Of a DNA stretch of 60,657 nt, positions 30,580 through 38,876 are shown one piece after another; position 1 is the first letter of the stretch, and the number at the start of each line of letters is the position of its first letter. Made by a program: the position numbers and the translations under genes. A model generated the notes under the pieces. The model was not told where the DNA came from, did not search any database, and saw only the letters and a program-made list of their open reading frames with translations. The stretch comes from a virus. Location of the stretch: positions 1-60,657 of the IMG/VR virus record IMGVR_UViG_3300012201_000001. The stretch is one strand, 5' to 3'.

Positions 30580-31692
30580 CTACGGCTGGTAGGGGACGAG
30601 CCCCCAGAGCGCAGCGTGGGAGCCGTTGATGATGTTCCCGGGCGCAAGGAAGAGGTCGAGCCTGGTCACCGGGGTGCCAACCACTCGCGTCTTGCCTCCC
30701 CAGATGCCTTCCTGCTGGGTTCCGGTCGTGTCCGCGCTCATGTAGCCGTAGCGGCTGGTGAGGAGCTTGTTTCCGACCGCTCCCGCGTACATCGCCAGCT
30801 TCGCATCTCCCTGCCCAAAGTAGCCTGCGATAGCGGTGGCAGCAGGAATGACTCCCAGCGAGATACCAGTCGCAGCCAAGGCTTCAGCTGCTGCCACCGC
30901 AGACGCTGCGCCGTTCAGGTTCTGGCTGTCATAGGTTGCGGTGGAAACATTATTCAACCGAGCTCGCAGCTCGGCCGTGACAGCTGAGGAGTCACCGCGC
31001 ATGTACCACTCAATGCCGAGGTTACGGAAGCCAGGTGGGATCAAGTTCGTAGTGCCACCAGTCGAGTTGAGGAAGGTAATCAAGGCTGTCGCTGCCGGAT
31101 AGCGGGAGTCGGTGCCGACCAGGATCTCATCTAGCAACACTGGCTGCGCTCCAGCAGGAGCGCGCCGGTCGGTGATGACTGTTTGCGGAATAGTCGAGGT
31201 CGCGTGGACGATCGAGAGCTGGGCCAGGATCAGCGAGTTGGCCGGCGCGGCGGGCACCGCCGGCGACCCCGACGGCGTGCCGGTCACCATCTCTATCGTC
31301 GGCAGGTCCAGGGAGCCGGAGTAGAACTGGTCCTGGTAGCGTGCGACCGCCAGGTCGATGCGGTCCAGGGTCGCGTGCGCGGGGTTGGGGCCGAGGACGT
31401 TGATGTCCAGCGTCGCGTCGTTGTAGAGGTGATACATGCCCTGCGTCGCCGCCTGCGTTCCGCGCACGAAGCAGGCGCCCGCCACGACGTGCACGAAGCC
31501 GTCCGGGGTCCCGGTCGCGTTGACCTTCAGGTCCTGGCAGGTGCCGCGCGTGTAGACCACGCCCTGCCGGAAGCTGAGCGAGGCGTCGAGCGTCCGGCGG
31601 AACGCCGCCGCGGAGGTGCGCAGCTTGTTCGCCTCCACGTCGGTCGCCGGGCCCTGCGCCATCCACATCTCAGGCGCGACGAGAACGGTCAT
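30580..31692 (-). CDS. Minor tail protein, possible receptor-binding (370 aa)
   Basis: The N-terminal 165 residues (GVVYTRGTCQDLKVNATGTP, VHVVAGACFVRGTQ, LDRIDLAVARYQDQFYSGSL) resemble the conserved shaft domain of actinophage minor tail proteins. From about residue 170 the codons become less GC-rich, and a Ser/Ala/Thr-rich C-terminal domain follows (ARLNNVSTATYDSQNLNG). This is the profile of an exchanged receptor-binding tip. Confidence 0.7.
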   Translation of the reverse strand: MTVLVAPEMWMAQGPATDVEANKLRTSAAAFRRTLDASLSFRQGVVYTRGTCQDLKVNATGTPDGFVHVVAGACFVRGTQAATQGMYHLYNDATLDINVLGPNPAHATLDRIDLAVARYQDQFYSGSLDLPTIEMVTGTPSGSPAVPAAPANSLILAQLSIVHATSTIPQTVITDRRAPAGAQPVLLDEILVGTDSRYPAATALITFLNSTGGTTNLIPPGFRNLGIEWYMRGDSSAVTAELRARLNNVSTATYDSQNLNGAASAVAAAEALAATGISLGVIPAATAIAGYFGQGDAKLAMYAGAVGNKLLTSRYGYMSADTTGTQQEGIWGGKTRVVGTPVTRLDLFLAPGNIINGSHAALWGLVPYQP

Positions 31693-31705
31693 CTAGGCAT
31701 CCTCC

Positions 31706-33148
31706 TCACCACCACGCATCGCGGTAAAGGACCTCAGCTTGCGAGCCCGCGCCAGGTCCGCCGGTTCGGTAGTGGATCGTGTTCGTCCCCGGGGCGAGGC
31801 TCCACCAGGAGGTGGCCGCGTCCAGCGTGTCCGCCCGGTTGGTCGCCCCGTTCAGGAGCACGGAGTGGAGGTCGTGGTCGAGCTCCAGCACGTCCCCGTT
31901 CGCCATGTTGTAGTTGAGGATGATGGACTCGTTGGACTCCACGCGGTCCAGGTAGAGGGGCCCGGTCACCGGCCCGGCGAGCGCCTTGATCCTGCTGACG
32001 GGCTTGCTGACCGCGGTCCCGCCGCTGGCGATCTGCGAGAACCCCGCCGCCCCGCCCCCGCCGCCCACGGCTCCGGCCGTCACCCCCATCAGCGGCGAGG
32101 CCCACGCCTGGACCGCCGACGACAGGTCGCCGCGGACCTCGGTGGTGTAGAAGGTTCGCGCCACCGCCGTCCCCTCGTCGCGCACCGTGACCATGACCTG
32201 GACCGGGCCCGTCGCCCCGGTCACCAGCGTCACGCTGAGCTGCTGCCAGCTTCCCGTCGTGTTCACCACCGCGGCGCTCGAGGCCACGACCGCGTTCGTC
32301 ACGTCGCGCGCGAGGAGCCTGATCGAGCCGCCCGCCGTCGTCAGGTTGACCCAGCAGGTGAACGTGTACGAGGTGCCCGGCAGCAGGTTGGTAAGCGTCG
32401 GCTGGCGGACGCCCTGGTTGGTCGACGCCCCGGAGGTCACGAGCTTGCCCGACGCGCCGGAGACGTGGACCGTGCCCGTGTCCCTGGTCAGCGTCGCCCC
32501 CGCCGCCAGGTCGGTCGCCACCGTCGTCACCCAGCCGCCATCGCTCGCGGCCGCGGAGACAAAGCCGCCGTTCTGAACGATGCGGACCATCGTCGACGGG
32601 ACCCCCGGCAGCGCGGCGGCGTTGGCGACCACGCCCGCGTTGGTGCCCGCCGTCCCGAACGGGATGGTCACGTCCTGCAGCGTGCCCGAGTACATCAGCG
32701 GGTCGAGCGCGGAGAACAGCGCCAGCACCCCCTCCTGCGCCTTGAAGGGGAAGGTGCGGTCGACCTGGAAGCTCAGCCGACGCGGCCGGCCGACGAACAG
32801 CAGCGGCCCGAGGTCGGGGTGGTTCAGCGTCAGCCCGAGGTCGTCCGACGACTCCGCGAAGGCGACCTTGAGCGCCTGCATCAGCACCGCCTTCGCGAGG
32901 CCGCCGAAGGTGTCCGGGTGGACGAGCATGGCGAAGACCAGGTCGCGCTTGGCGGTCGTCTCCACGCCCCCGAACAGCCCGTCTGTCGCCGCCCGCTCCA
33001 CGTCGCCGTCGACGACCGGCGGCAGGTCGAGCCCGTCCACGGTCTGCATCGAGTAGGCCGTGCCCTGGCCGAACACCAGCGAGCGGAGCTGGGCCTGCCA
33101 CGCGCCCGCGGGGACCGGCCAGGACTGCACCCGCGCCGGCAGCGTCAT
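31706..33148 (-). CDS. Distal tail protein (Dit)-like with carbohydrate-binding insert (480 aa)
   Basis: The N-terminal 160 residues (LVFGQGTAYSMQTVDGLDLP, DLVFAMLVHPDT, RTFPFKAQEGVLALFSALDP) form a Dit-type core. Residues about 190-330 are a beta-sandwich insertion with TLTNLLPGTSYTFTCWVNLT, like the CBM_4_9 modules seen in evolved Dits that bind host glycans. The C-terminus returns to the tail fold (LELDHDLHSVLLNGATN, ending VLYRDAWW). It directly follows the tape measure. Confidence 0.78.
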   Translation of the reverse strand: MTLPARVQSWPVPAGAWQAQLRSLVFGQGTAYSMQTVDGLDLPPVVDGDVERAATDGLFGGVETTAKRDLVFAMLVHPDTFGGLAKAVLMQALKVAFAESSDDLGLTLNHPDLGPLLFVGRPRRLSFQVDRTFPFKAQEGVLALFSALDPLMYSGTLQDVTIPFGTAGTNAGVVANAAALPGVPSTMVRIVQNGGFVSAAASDGGWVTTVATDLAAGATLTRDTGTVHVSGASGKLVTSGASTNQGVRQPTLTNLLPGTSYTFTCWVNLTTAGGSIRLLARDVTNAVVASSAAVVNTTGSWQQLSVTLVTGATGPVQVMVTVRDEGTAVARTFYTTEVRGDLSSAVQAWASPLMGVTAGAVGGGGGAAGFSQIASGGTAVSKPVSRIKALAGPVTGPLYLDRVESNESIILNYNMANGDVLELDHDLHSVLLNGATNRADTLDAATSWWSLAPGTNTIHYRTGGPGAGSQAEVLYRDAWW

Positions 33149-35031
33149 CCGAACCTCCGCAGCTTCCGAAGTTCCCAGCCCACGTCGCGGGCGATGTCCT
33201 GCGCGTCGGCGTCGACCTCATTGAAGTGGTTGGTCACGCTCACCTGCGCCGGGGTCGCGGAGTCCGGGCGCGCGCTCAGCGCCGCCATCAGGCGCTCGGA
33301 CACGTCGTTGTTGAGCACCGTCCCCGGCCGGTCGGGGACGTACAGCTCGCGCCCCCGCTCGCCGAACCATGAGGGGACCCCCACGGGCGGTCGCCCGCCG
33401 CCCTGGAACTCCTCCTGAGCGCCGTGCCCGCCCGCGTGCACCCCGGGGGCGCGAGCGCCGGTGATGGTGAGCGTGGTCGTGACGTCGAGCGGGATGTTCT
33501 TCAGGGTGTCGATGTAGCCCTGGAGGTACTTGCGGAGGGCCGAGTCCGGCGCCAGCGCGTTGGTCAGGCGCTGCAGCTCGTCGCGGAAGATCTTCGCCTC
33601 CTGCTGACCGTTCAGCGTCTCGTGGTTCGCGGCCGCCTGGTCGCGGGCCAGCTTGACGGTGGCGATCGCCTCGTCCACGTAAGCCTGCTTGAGGGAGAGC
33701 GCGTCGTCCGTCGCCCGCTGCTGCGCGTCGGAGAGCTGCTGCTGCGCGTCGCGCAGGTCCTTGGCCGCCCTCTGCGCCTGCGCGGAGCCGCCTCCGTACG
33801 CCCGCACCGCGTCGTTGTAGTCCTTCTGCGCAGCCGCCGCCGCGTCCGCCGCGTCCGCGATGTCCTGCTGGTCCTTCGCCCCCTGGTGTTGGGCGTCGGT
33901 GAGGCGATGCTGCGCCTGCTCCATCGCGATCTGCGAGCTGATGAAGGCGAGGTCGGCGTTGTACAGGTCCTCCATCGCCTTGGCTTCGTCCAGCGCCGAC
34001 TGCGCCGCGTCCTTCATCGCCTGCGCCTGGTCCTTGGCCGCGTAGGTCGCCTTCTGCGCGGCCTCGTACTCCTCGCGCAGCGCGTACGCCGCGCGCAGGG
34101 TGCTGACCCGGCTTCCGGCGTGCGCGTCGAGCGTCTTCTGGATGGACTCGTTCAGGTGCTGGTTGACGTAGATGTTCTGTAGCGAGGCCTCGACGTTCGC
34201 CTTCTTCGCCTGCACCACCGGGCCGCCGATGATCGCCGCCAGCTCGTCCTCGCGCTCCTTGAGCTGCGCCTCCTCGCGCTGGTACTGCTTGACGCGCTCG
34301 ATCTCCTCTTGCGTGATCGAGAGGTTGACCGCCTTCCCCAGCGCGGCCAATCCCGCCGCCCCCTGCTCGAGGACGGGGATCAACGCGGTGCCCGAGCGGC
34401 CGAAGGCGGCGAACAGGAGCGCGTTGCGCTGCGCCTGGTCCCCGGTCGACGTGTAGGCCCGGGCGACGTTCTCCAGCGTCGCCATCAGGTCGAGGTTGCC
34501 CTTGGAGTCGCGCTGGGCCTCGACCCCGAACTTCGCCAGCTTCTCCGGCGCGAGCTCCAGGTTCTTCGTCAGCCGGAAAACGGCCAGGCTCGCGTCATCC
34601 GTGTTGACGCCCACGATGTGGAGGACGCCCACCAGCTTCGACGCCTCGGCGGCCGACGCTCCGGACACGCGCTGGAACTTCGTGATCTCGGTGACCAGCC
34701 CCTCGTAGCGCTCCCCGGCGGCGTTGGCGGCCACCGCGATCGCCGTGATCGCGCCCACGGCCGAGAGGCCGACGCCGAACTTCCCCAGCGTGCCGGCGAT
34801 GTTCTGGAGCGCGCCCGCCGCCCGCCCCGCCGGAGGGCTGATCTGCTCGATGTCGTGGATCAGGTTGCCCACCGACTTGCCGAACGCCTGGTTGCCCTCC
34901 GCGGCGTCCTTCATCTGCTTCTTGTGCGCGGCGGAGAACCCCTTCGACTTCGCCTGCGTCTTGTCCAGCGCCGTGTCGTCGATGCGGACCCGGCTGACCA
35001 GGTCGGGCAGCGCGCGCTCGTTGCCTGCCAC
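33145..35031 (-). CDS. Tape measure protein (628 aa)
   Basis: An alpha-helical Ala/Gln/Lys-rich protein with a hydrophobic segment near the N-terminus (FGVGLSAVGAITAIAVAANA) and long heptad-like stretches (ALDEAKAMEDLYNADLAFIS, AQHRLTDAQHQGAKDQQDIA). It lies between the tail chaperones and the Dit gene. It sets tail length and is short for a tape measure, implying a tail of roughly 90-100 nm using the usual 0.15 nm per residue. The C-terminus holds a GERGRELYVPDRPGTV segment typical of actinophage tape measures. Confidence 0.88.
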   Translation of the reverse strand: MAGNERALPDLVSRVRIDDTALDKTQAKSKGFSAAHKKQMKDAAEGNQAFGKSVGNLIHDIEQISPPAGRAAGALQNIAGTLGKFGVGLSAVGAITAIAVAANAAGERYEGLVTEITKFQRVSGASAAEASKLVGVLHIVGVNTDDASLAVFRLTKNLELAPEKLAKFGVEAQRDSKGNLDLMATLENVARAYTSTGDQAQRNALLFAAFGRSGTALIPVLEQGAAGLAALGKAVNLSITQEEIERVKQYQREEAQLKEREDELAAIIGGPVVQAKKANVEASLQNIYVNQHLNESIQKTLDAHAGSRVSTLRAAYALREEYEAAQKATYAAKDQAQAMKDAAQSALDEAKAMEDLYNADLAFISSQIAMEQAQHRLTDAQHQGAKDQQDIADAADAAAAAQKDYNDAVRAYGGGSAQAQRAAKDLRDAQQQLSDAQQRATDDALSLKQAYVDEAIATVKLARDQAAANHETLNGQQEAKIFRDELQRLTNALAPDSALRKYLQGYIDTLKNIPLDVTTTLTITGARAPGVHAGGHGAQEEFQGGGRPPVGVPSWFGERGRELYVPDRPGTVLNNDVSERLMAALSARPDSATPAQVSVTNHFNEVDADAQDIARDVGWELRKLRRFG

Positions 35032-35615
35032 CTACGGCATCCTCGCCTGCATCAGGAAGGTCGCCAGGTCGCCCGCGTCCCCGCCGCGGGTGCGCTCGGG
35101 TCGCGGCGGGGCCGGGCGCACGAGCGCGGCGACCTGCGCCAAGGTCAGGCTCCAGAAGTCGCCGGGACGGACTCCGAGCTGGCCGACGACGCTACGGAAG
35201 ATATCTGCCCAGGCGAGCCGTTCGCCGCGCTGGAGGAACCTTTTGGGTCGCCCGCGTCTCTCGCCTCGGCGCGCGGCACCGCCTGCTCCCACGCCTCGTC
35301 CAGCGCCGTCACGTATCCCTGCAGGACCCCCCACTGACCGCGCTGGCCCATGACCTGCATGACCAGCGCCTTAACCAGGTCCTTGGTCACCGTGCGGTCG
35401 TGGCGCAGCCCCGCCGCCAGCCCGGCCACGAGGGCCGTCAGCGTCTTGCCCCTGCGGAAGCCGCCGCCGATCCCGTCCAGGTAGTCCAGCAGCGAGCCGC
35501 ACTCCTCCTCGATCTCCAGCAGCGAGTCGAGCGTGAACCGCAGCCGGCGCTCGGTCCCGTCCGCGAGCGTGACCGGCACCCCCGCGGCGCGGAGCTGCAC
35601 TCCCTCTGACGCCAT
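35032..35615 (-). CDS. Tail assembly chaperone G-T fusion made by -1 frameshift
   Basis: Translation starts at 35615, follows the 156-aa frame to the slippery CCCAAAA (minus strand, 35247-35241), slips back one base and ends at 35032, giving about 194 residues. The T part carries RPKRFLQRGERLAWADIFRS and a helical VRPGDFWSLTLAQVAALV. This is the classical gpG/gpGT arrangement of long-tailed phages; the fusion guides assembly of the tube around the tape measure. Confidence 0.85.
35145..35615 (-). CDS. Tail assembly chaperone G (156 aa)
   Basis: Zero-frame product of the chaperone gene. Beta-rich N-terminus (MASEGVQLRAAGVPVTLADG) and FTLDSLLEIEEECGSLLDYL, followed by a helical domain and a Ser/Ala-rich tail. 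It resembles tail chaperones placed between tail tube and tape measure. ATG at 35615. Confidence 0.85.
   Translation of the reverse strand: MASEGVQLRAAGVPVTLADGTERRLRFTLDSLLEIEEECGSLLDYLDGIGGGFRRGKTLTALVAGLAAGLRHDRTVTKDLVKALVMQVMGQRGQWGVLQGYVTALDEAWEQAVPRAEARDAGDPKGSSSAANGSPGQISSVASSASSESVPATSGA
35241..35247 (-). other. -1 ribosomal frameshift site CCCAAAA
   Basis: In the zero frame the codons are C CCA AAA; slipping one base keeps both tRNAs paired (CCC and AAA). The downstream GT frame is open only after this point. Confidence 0.85.
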
Positions 35616-35688
35616 TCTCTTCGTCTCTCTCCTTCCTCGGGCTTCGAGGCCGAGCCTTGCCGCCCTGCGCGGGCTTGCTGCTACGGGA

Positions 35689-36249
35689 TCACGGGATCGC
35701 GACCGCCGTCTCGTTAAGGACGATGCTGACCCACGAGCCGTCGGAGATCCGCGGGATGACCGCGGCCTCGAAGGCCGGGATCGTGTAGTCCTCCTCGGTC
35801 AGGCCGAGGGCGGGGAACGAGGCCAGGATCGCCTTCCAGATGACGAAGTGAACGTCGCCCGCCACCGCGTCCGCGCCCACCGCCTGGCCCTCGATCTTGA
35901 AGTAGTTGAGGAGGTCGGTATTCTTCGCCGCCCAGGTCGCGACCTGGTTCGGCGTCGTGCCCGTGTCCGCGACCGCGGTCGTGAAGAAGACGCTCAGCGC
36001 GTCCAGGTTGACCTTGCCGTGCGTGATCGCCACGTGCATCGAGCGCCATACCGCCTGCGCGTCGAGCAGCGTGTTATCCCCGCGCAGCTCCTTGGCGTCG
36101 ATGGTCCCCGTGATCGGCATCGACTTCGCGCCCACGATGTCGACCGAGGTCGCGTTGTAGGTCGCCGTGCCCCCGGCCGGGTCCGTGAGCAGCTTCGTGA
36201 CCTTGATGTCCTTGACCGCGAAGATCTTCGAGACGTGCGAGAGCGCCAT
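35689..36249 (-). CDS. Major tail (tube) protein (186 aa)
   Basis: MALSHVSKIFAVKDIKVTKL, ATSVDIVGAKSMPITGTIDA, ELRGDNTLLDAQAVWRSMHV and GLTEEDYTIPAFEAAVIPRI form a beta-sheet protein of tail tube type. It precedes the chaperones and follows the tail terminator in minus-strand order, as expected. Tube subunits stack as hexameric rings around the tape measure. Confidence 0.82.
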   Translation of the reverse strand: MALSHVSKIFAVKDIKVTKLLTDPAGGTATYNATSVDIVGAKSMPITGTIDAKELRGDNTLLDAQAVWRSMHVAITHGKVNLDALSVFFTTAVADTGTTPNQVATWAAKNTDLLNYFKIEGQAVGADAVAGDVHFVIWKAILASFPALGLTEEDYTIPAFEAAVIPRISDGSWVSIVLNETAVAIP

Positions 36250-36338
36250 CAGCTAGTTCTCCTTCTGCCGGGCTCCGACAGGGTCCGCTCGGTCGACCTG
36301 CGCGGCCATCCGCGCAGATGCTATCAGGCGGGGCCCCG

Positions 36339-36770
36339 CTAGAGGACCCTGTAGATCTCCGCCGTGATCGGGACCCGGACCACGTTGTCCTCGTCCGTGA
36401 CCAGGCGCGGTCCTATCAGCGTCACCAGCGTCCCGTAGACGACCTTGGGCGCGGTCGCCAGCCGCGACCCGATCAGCCGCGCCGCGACCGCCTGTGCCAG
36501 CGTCGTCGACTCCAGGCGGGCCCCGCTCTGCAGGTTGCGGATCGGCATCCAGACCTCGACCTGGATCTGCTCCACCGCCGTCGAGGCCGCCCCGTCCTCC
36601 AGCTTGTCGGGCACCACCGCGATCCCCTCGTGGACGACCACGTACGGGCTCGCGGTCCCGTCCGCCTTGACCAGCCTGGTGTTGACCGGGGCCTTGTCCG
36701 CGTAGACGGTCACCCCCAGGCCCTGCGCCTCCAGGAACGCCTTGATCGCCCCGCTCGTGGTCGCGCTCAA
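36339..36770 (-). CDS. Tail terminator protein (143 aa)
   Basis: SGAIKAFLEAQGLGVTVYAD at the N-terminus and EQIQVEVWMPIRNLQSGARL in the middle resemble the lambda gpU-like tail terminator family, which caps the tail tube. Its place between the HK97 gp10-like protein and the tail tube gene agrees. Confidence 0.72.
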   Translation of the reverse strand: MSATTSGAIKAFLEAQGLGVTVYADKAPVNTRLVKADGTASPYVVVHEGIAVVPDKLEDGAASTAVEQIQVEVWMPIRNLQSGARLESTTLAQAVAARLIGSRLATAPKVVYGTLVTLIGPRLVTDEDNVVRVPITAEIYRVL

Positions 36771-36774
36771 GCCC

Positions 36775-37122
36775 TCAGCGCAGCCTCCGCAGGTAGAGCA
36801 GCGCCGGGCGCATGAACGCGCGCGGCTTCTCCTTCACGGTCCCGAACTCGGTCCAGATCGCGTAGAAGAGGCGGGTGCCGAAGTCGAAGTAGCGCTGCGC
36901 CTTGCCTCCGCCCTCGGCCGGCGGCAGCTCGCCCTCGTTGAGCGTGATCGACTCCCGCAGCGTGCCCGTCCGGAACGGAGCGCGAGCCCGCGCGTACGTG
37001 AGCGCGCGGAGGAGCGCGTCGAGCGTCGACGCGTGGTGGGTCTCGCGGAAGTCAGCCAGCGCCTGCGCGAGGCCCTTGTTGAACGCCGTCGCGTCGACGA
37101 ACATGTCTGGTTCGTTCGCCAT
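36775..37122 (-). CDS. HK97 gp10-like head-tail protein (115 aa)
   Basis: ARARAPFRTGTLRESITLNE followed by YAIWTEFGTVKEKPRAFMRP is the HK97 gp10 signature (RTGxLRxSI and FGTxxxxAxPFMRP). The protein joins head and tail. GTG or ATG start at 37122, adjoining the stopper gene. Confidence 0.87.
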   Translation of the reverse strand: MANEPDMFVDATAFNKGLAQALADFRETHHASTLDALLRALTYARARAPFRTGTLRESITLNEGELPPAEGGGKAQRYFDFGTRLFYAIWTEFGTVKEKPRAFMRPALLYLRRLR

Positions 37123-37457
37123 CAGCTCACGGCCTCACCGAGGACGACCTCCTCGCACATGACCTGGAGCGCCTGCCGCGCCTCGTCTGGCGAGAGGATG
37201 CTCTGGACCTGGAAGATCCGGCCCTGGAAGGTCAGCCGCATCCGGTTGTTCAGGTCGCCGCGGTAGCGCATGGTGACGCGGTGCGTGATTTTCTCCTCGA
37301 GCTGGGACGCCTGGAGCGCCTCGCGGCCGAGCAGGGGCGCCACGTGCGCCCACACCGTCGCCACGTCCTGCCAGCTCTCGACCGTGAACCCCTCGGCGTC
37401 GGTCGTGGGCACGATTGCCTGCAGCTTGACCCGGTAGTTGAGCCGGCCGATCCTCAC
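37122..37457 (-). CDS. Head-closure (SPP1 gp16-like) protein (111 aa)
   Basis: IGRLNYRVKLQAIVPTTDAE, then WQDVATVWAHVAPLLGREAL and ITHRVTMRYRGDLNNRMRLT match the phage head-tail joining/stopper family that plugs the portal vertex after packaging. A one-base overlap joins it to the gp10-like gene. Confidence 0.85.
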   Translation of the reverse strand: MRIGRLNYRVKLQAIVPTTDAEGFTVESWQDVATVWAHVAPLLGREALQASQLEEKITHRVTMRYRGDLNNRMRLTFQGRIFQVQSILSPDEARQALQVMCEEVVLGEAVS

Positions 37458-37467
37458 GGACCGGGCC

Positions 37468-37677
37468 TCAGAAGGGGGTCCCCTGCGGGAGGTCGAGGTC
37501 TACCTGGACCCCCTCGTCGCAGGCGTACGGCAGGTTGTTGATCGTCGTGCCCCCGCAGTCCACGTGGTGGGCGGTCGCGGAGTGGCAAGCGGCGATGAAC
37601 GTGTCCAGCGCGGTCTTGATCGCGGCGTCCTCGGTCGGGGCGGAGTTCGGGATCTTTACGTGGATGAAGGCGGCCAT
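37468..37677 (-). CDS. 69-aa hypothetical protein, paralogue of 40011-40220
   Basis: Starts MAAFIHVKIPNSAPTEDAAI and has a DCGGTTINNLPYACDEG segment. The same pattern (IHIKIKNSTAAEDA, IDVGGTVIGGVRPLADES) occurs in the 69-aa protein at 40011-40220. The two genes flank the glycosyltransferase/oxidoreductase group. No known family; a small virion or scaffold component is possible. Confidence 0.6.
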   Translation of the reverse strand: MAAFIHVKIPNSAPTEDAAIKTALDTFIAACHSATAHHVDCGGTTINNLPYACDEGVQVDLDLPQGTPF

Positions 37678-37687
37678 TGGCCGCAGT

Positions 37688-38284
37688 CTAAGCGACCGCG
37701 AACGGCTTGAGCTGCGCGATGATCTCCTCCACGCCCTCGGGCACGATCAGCGCCTGGACGCGCTCCAGGTCCACCGCCTCCCGGTTCTCGTACCAGTGAC
37801 CGCAGAGGAGCTTGATGCCCTGGATCGCGTGCCAGCTCTGGCCGGCCGGGGACCCGGCCACGAACCTGATCACCAGGTTCGCCAGCGGCATCATGGGCAG
37901 GAACGGCCACCAGGTCCCGAACGCGGGCGCGATCCGCGGCGGCTTGGTCGCGCCGTTGAACACGTAGTTGGTCGAGGGCCACGTGACCTGCGCCCCGTCG
38001 CCGCCCGTGTACTTGACGCTGGTGATCGACTGGACCGGCCCCCGGAGGAGCTCGATCGGCTCGTTCACGTAGGGGAACCCGTCCATCGTCTGGTCCCACG
38101 TCTGCGTCATGAAGGCGTAGGCGGCGCGGTCCTCGATCAGCTGCCGCGCCGAGCTGATCATGTCCGCGATCAGGTCGTCGTCGGCGTCGATGTCGACGCG
38201 CAGCCACGCCTTGGCGACCTCGACCGAGATCGGCTCCGCCACCGGGGCCGTGACCAGGGTCAGCCCTGCGCCCATCGCCGCCAA
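37688..38284 (-). CDS. Head-tail connector, gp6-like (198 aa)
   Basis: ISVEVAKAWLRVDIDADDDL then IADMISSARQLIEDRAAYAF is the hallmark of the phage gp6-like connector family. The middle holds PIELLRGPVQSITSVKYTGG. It forms the ring beneath the portal. Confidence 0.88.
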   Translation of the reverse strand: MAAMGAGLTLVTAPVAEPISVEVAKAWLRVDIDADDDLIADMISSARQLIEDRAAYAFMTQTWDQTMDGFPYVNEPIELLRGPVQSITSVKYTGGDGAQVTWPSTNYVFNGATKPPRIAPAFGTWWPFLPMMPLANLVIRFVAGSPAGQSWHAIQGIKLLCGHWYENREAVDLERVQALIVPEGVEEIIAQLKPFAVA

Positions 38285-38303
38285 TGGTAGCCCCGCCGCC
38301 TCG

Positions 38304-38876
38304 TCACCGCGCGAAGTAGTAGTCGAGCACGACCTCGTCCACGAACCTCCAGCGAACCCCTGCGCTCAGCCAGCGCTCGATCAGCAGCCAGTCCAGCGCG
38401 TAGGTCCCGCCCTCCCACTGCGCGACGTCGAACAGTTCCCGCCGCGCCAGCAGCGTCGACCCGTCGACGTGGCTGACCTGCGGCGGGTCCAGGACCTCCA
38501 GCTCGCGGCCGTCCTGCGGGTAGTTGAGCCGACCGTAGGCGAACCCCGCCTCCGGGCTCGCGTCGAGCGCGGCTACCAGGACCTCCAGCGCCCGCGGTCG
38601 GTAGGCGTTGTCGTCGTCCAGGAAAGCGAGCAGTTCCCCGCCCGCCACGGCCACCCCGTGGTTGCGCGGCGCAGCCCCCAGCTTGCCCTCGTGCTCCGGC
38701 AGCGCCGTCACGAACAGGCGCTCACCGCTCAGCCGAGGGTCCCCCGCGAGCTCCGGGTCCGGACCGTCGCTGATGATCAGGTGCTCCCAGTCCTCGTAGG
38801 TCTGCGCGCGCACGCTCGGGACGCAGCGCTCGATCAGCAGCTCGCGGCGCTGCCAGGTCGCCGTGATCACGCTCAC
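38304..38876 (-). CDS. Family-2 glycosyltransferase (190 aa)
   Basis: GT-A fold: VITATWQRRELLIERCVPSV, GAAPRNHGVAVAGGELLAFL and the metal-binding DDDN motif (about residue 110), then LLARRELFDVAQWEGG. These enzymes move a sugar from a nucleotide-sugar to an acceptor. The GTG at 38876 overlaps the oxidoreductase stop (GTGA). Acceptor unknown: virion protein, modified DNA or host glycan. Confidence 0.85.
   Translation of the reverse strand: MSVITATWQRRELLIERCVPSVRAQTYEDWEHLIISDGPDPELAGDPRLSGERLFVTALPEHEGKLGAAPRNHGVAVAGGELLAFLDDDNAYRPRALEVLVAALDASPEAGFAYGRLNYPQDGRELEVLDPPQVSHVDGSTLLARRELFDVAQWEGGTYALDWLLIERWLSAGVRWRFVDEVVLDYYFAR

Noticed and set aside
35032-35334. Independent 100-aa gene before the tape measure
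   Set aside because: It is the frameshifted T part of the tail chaperone, reached through CCCAAAA.
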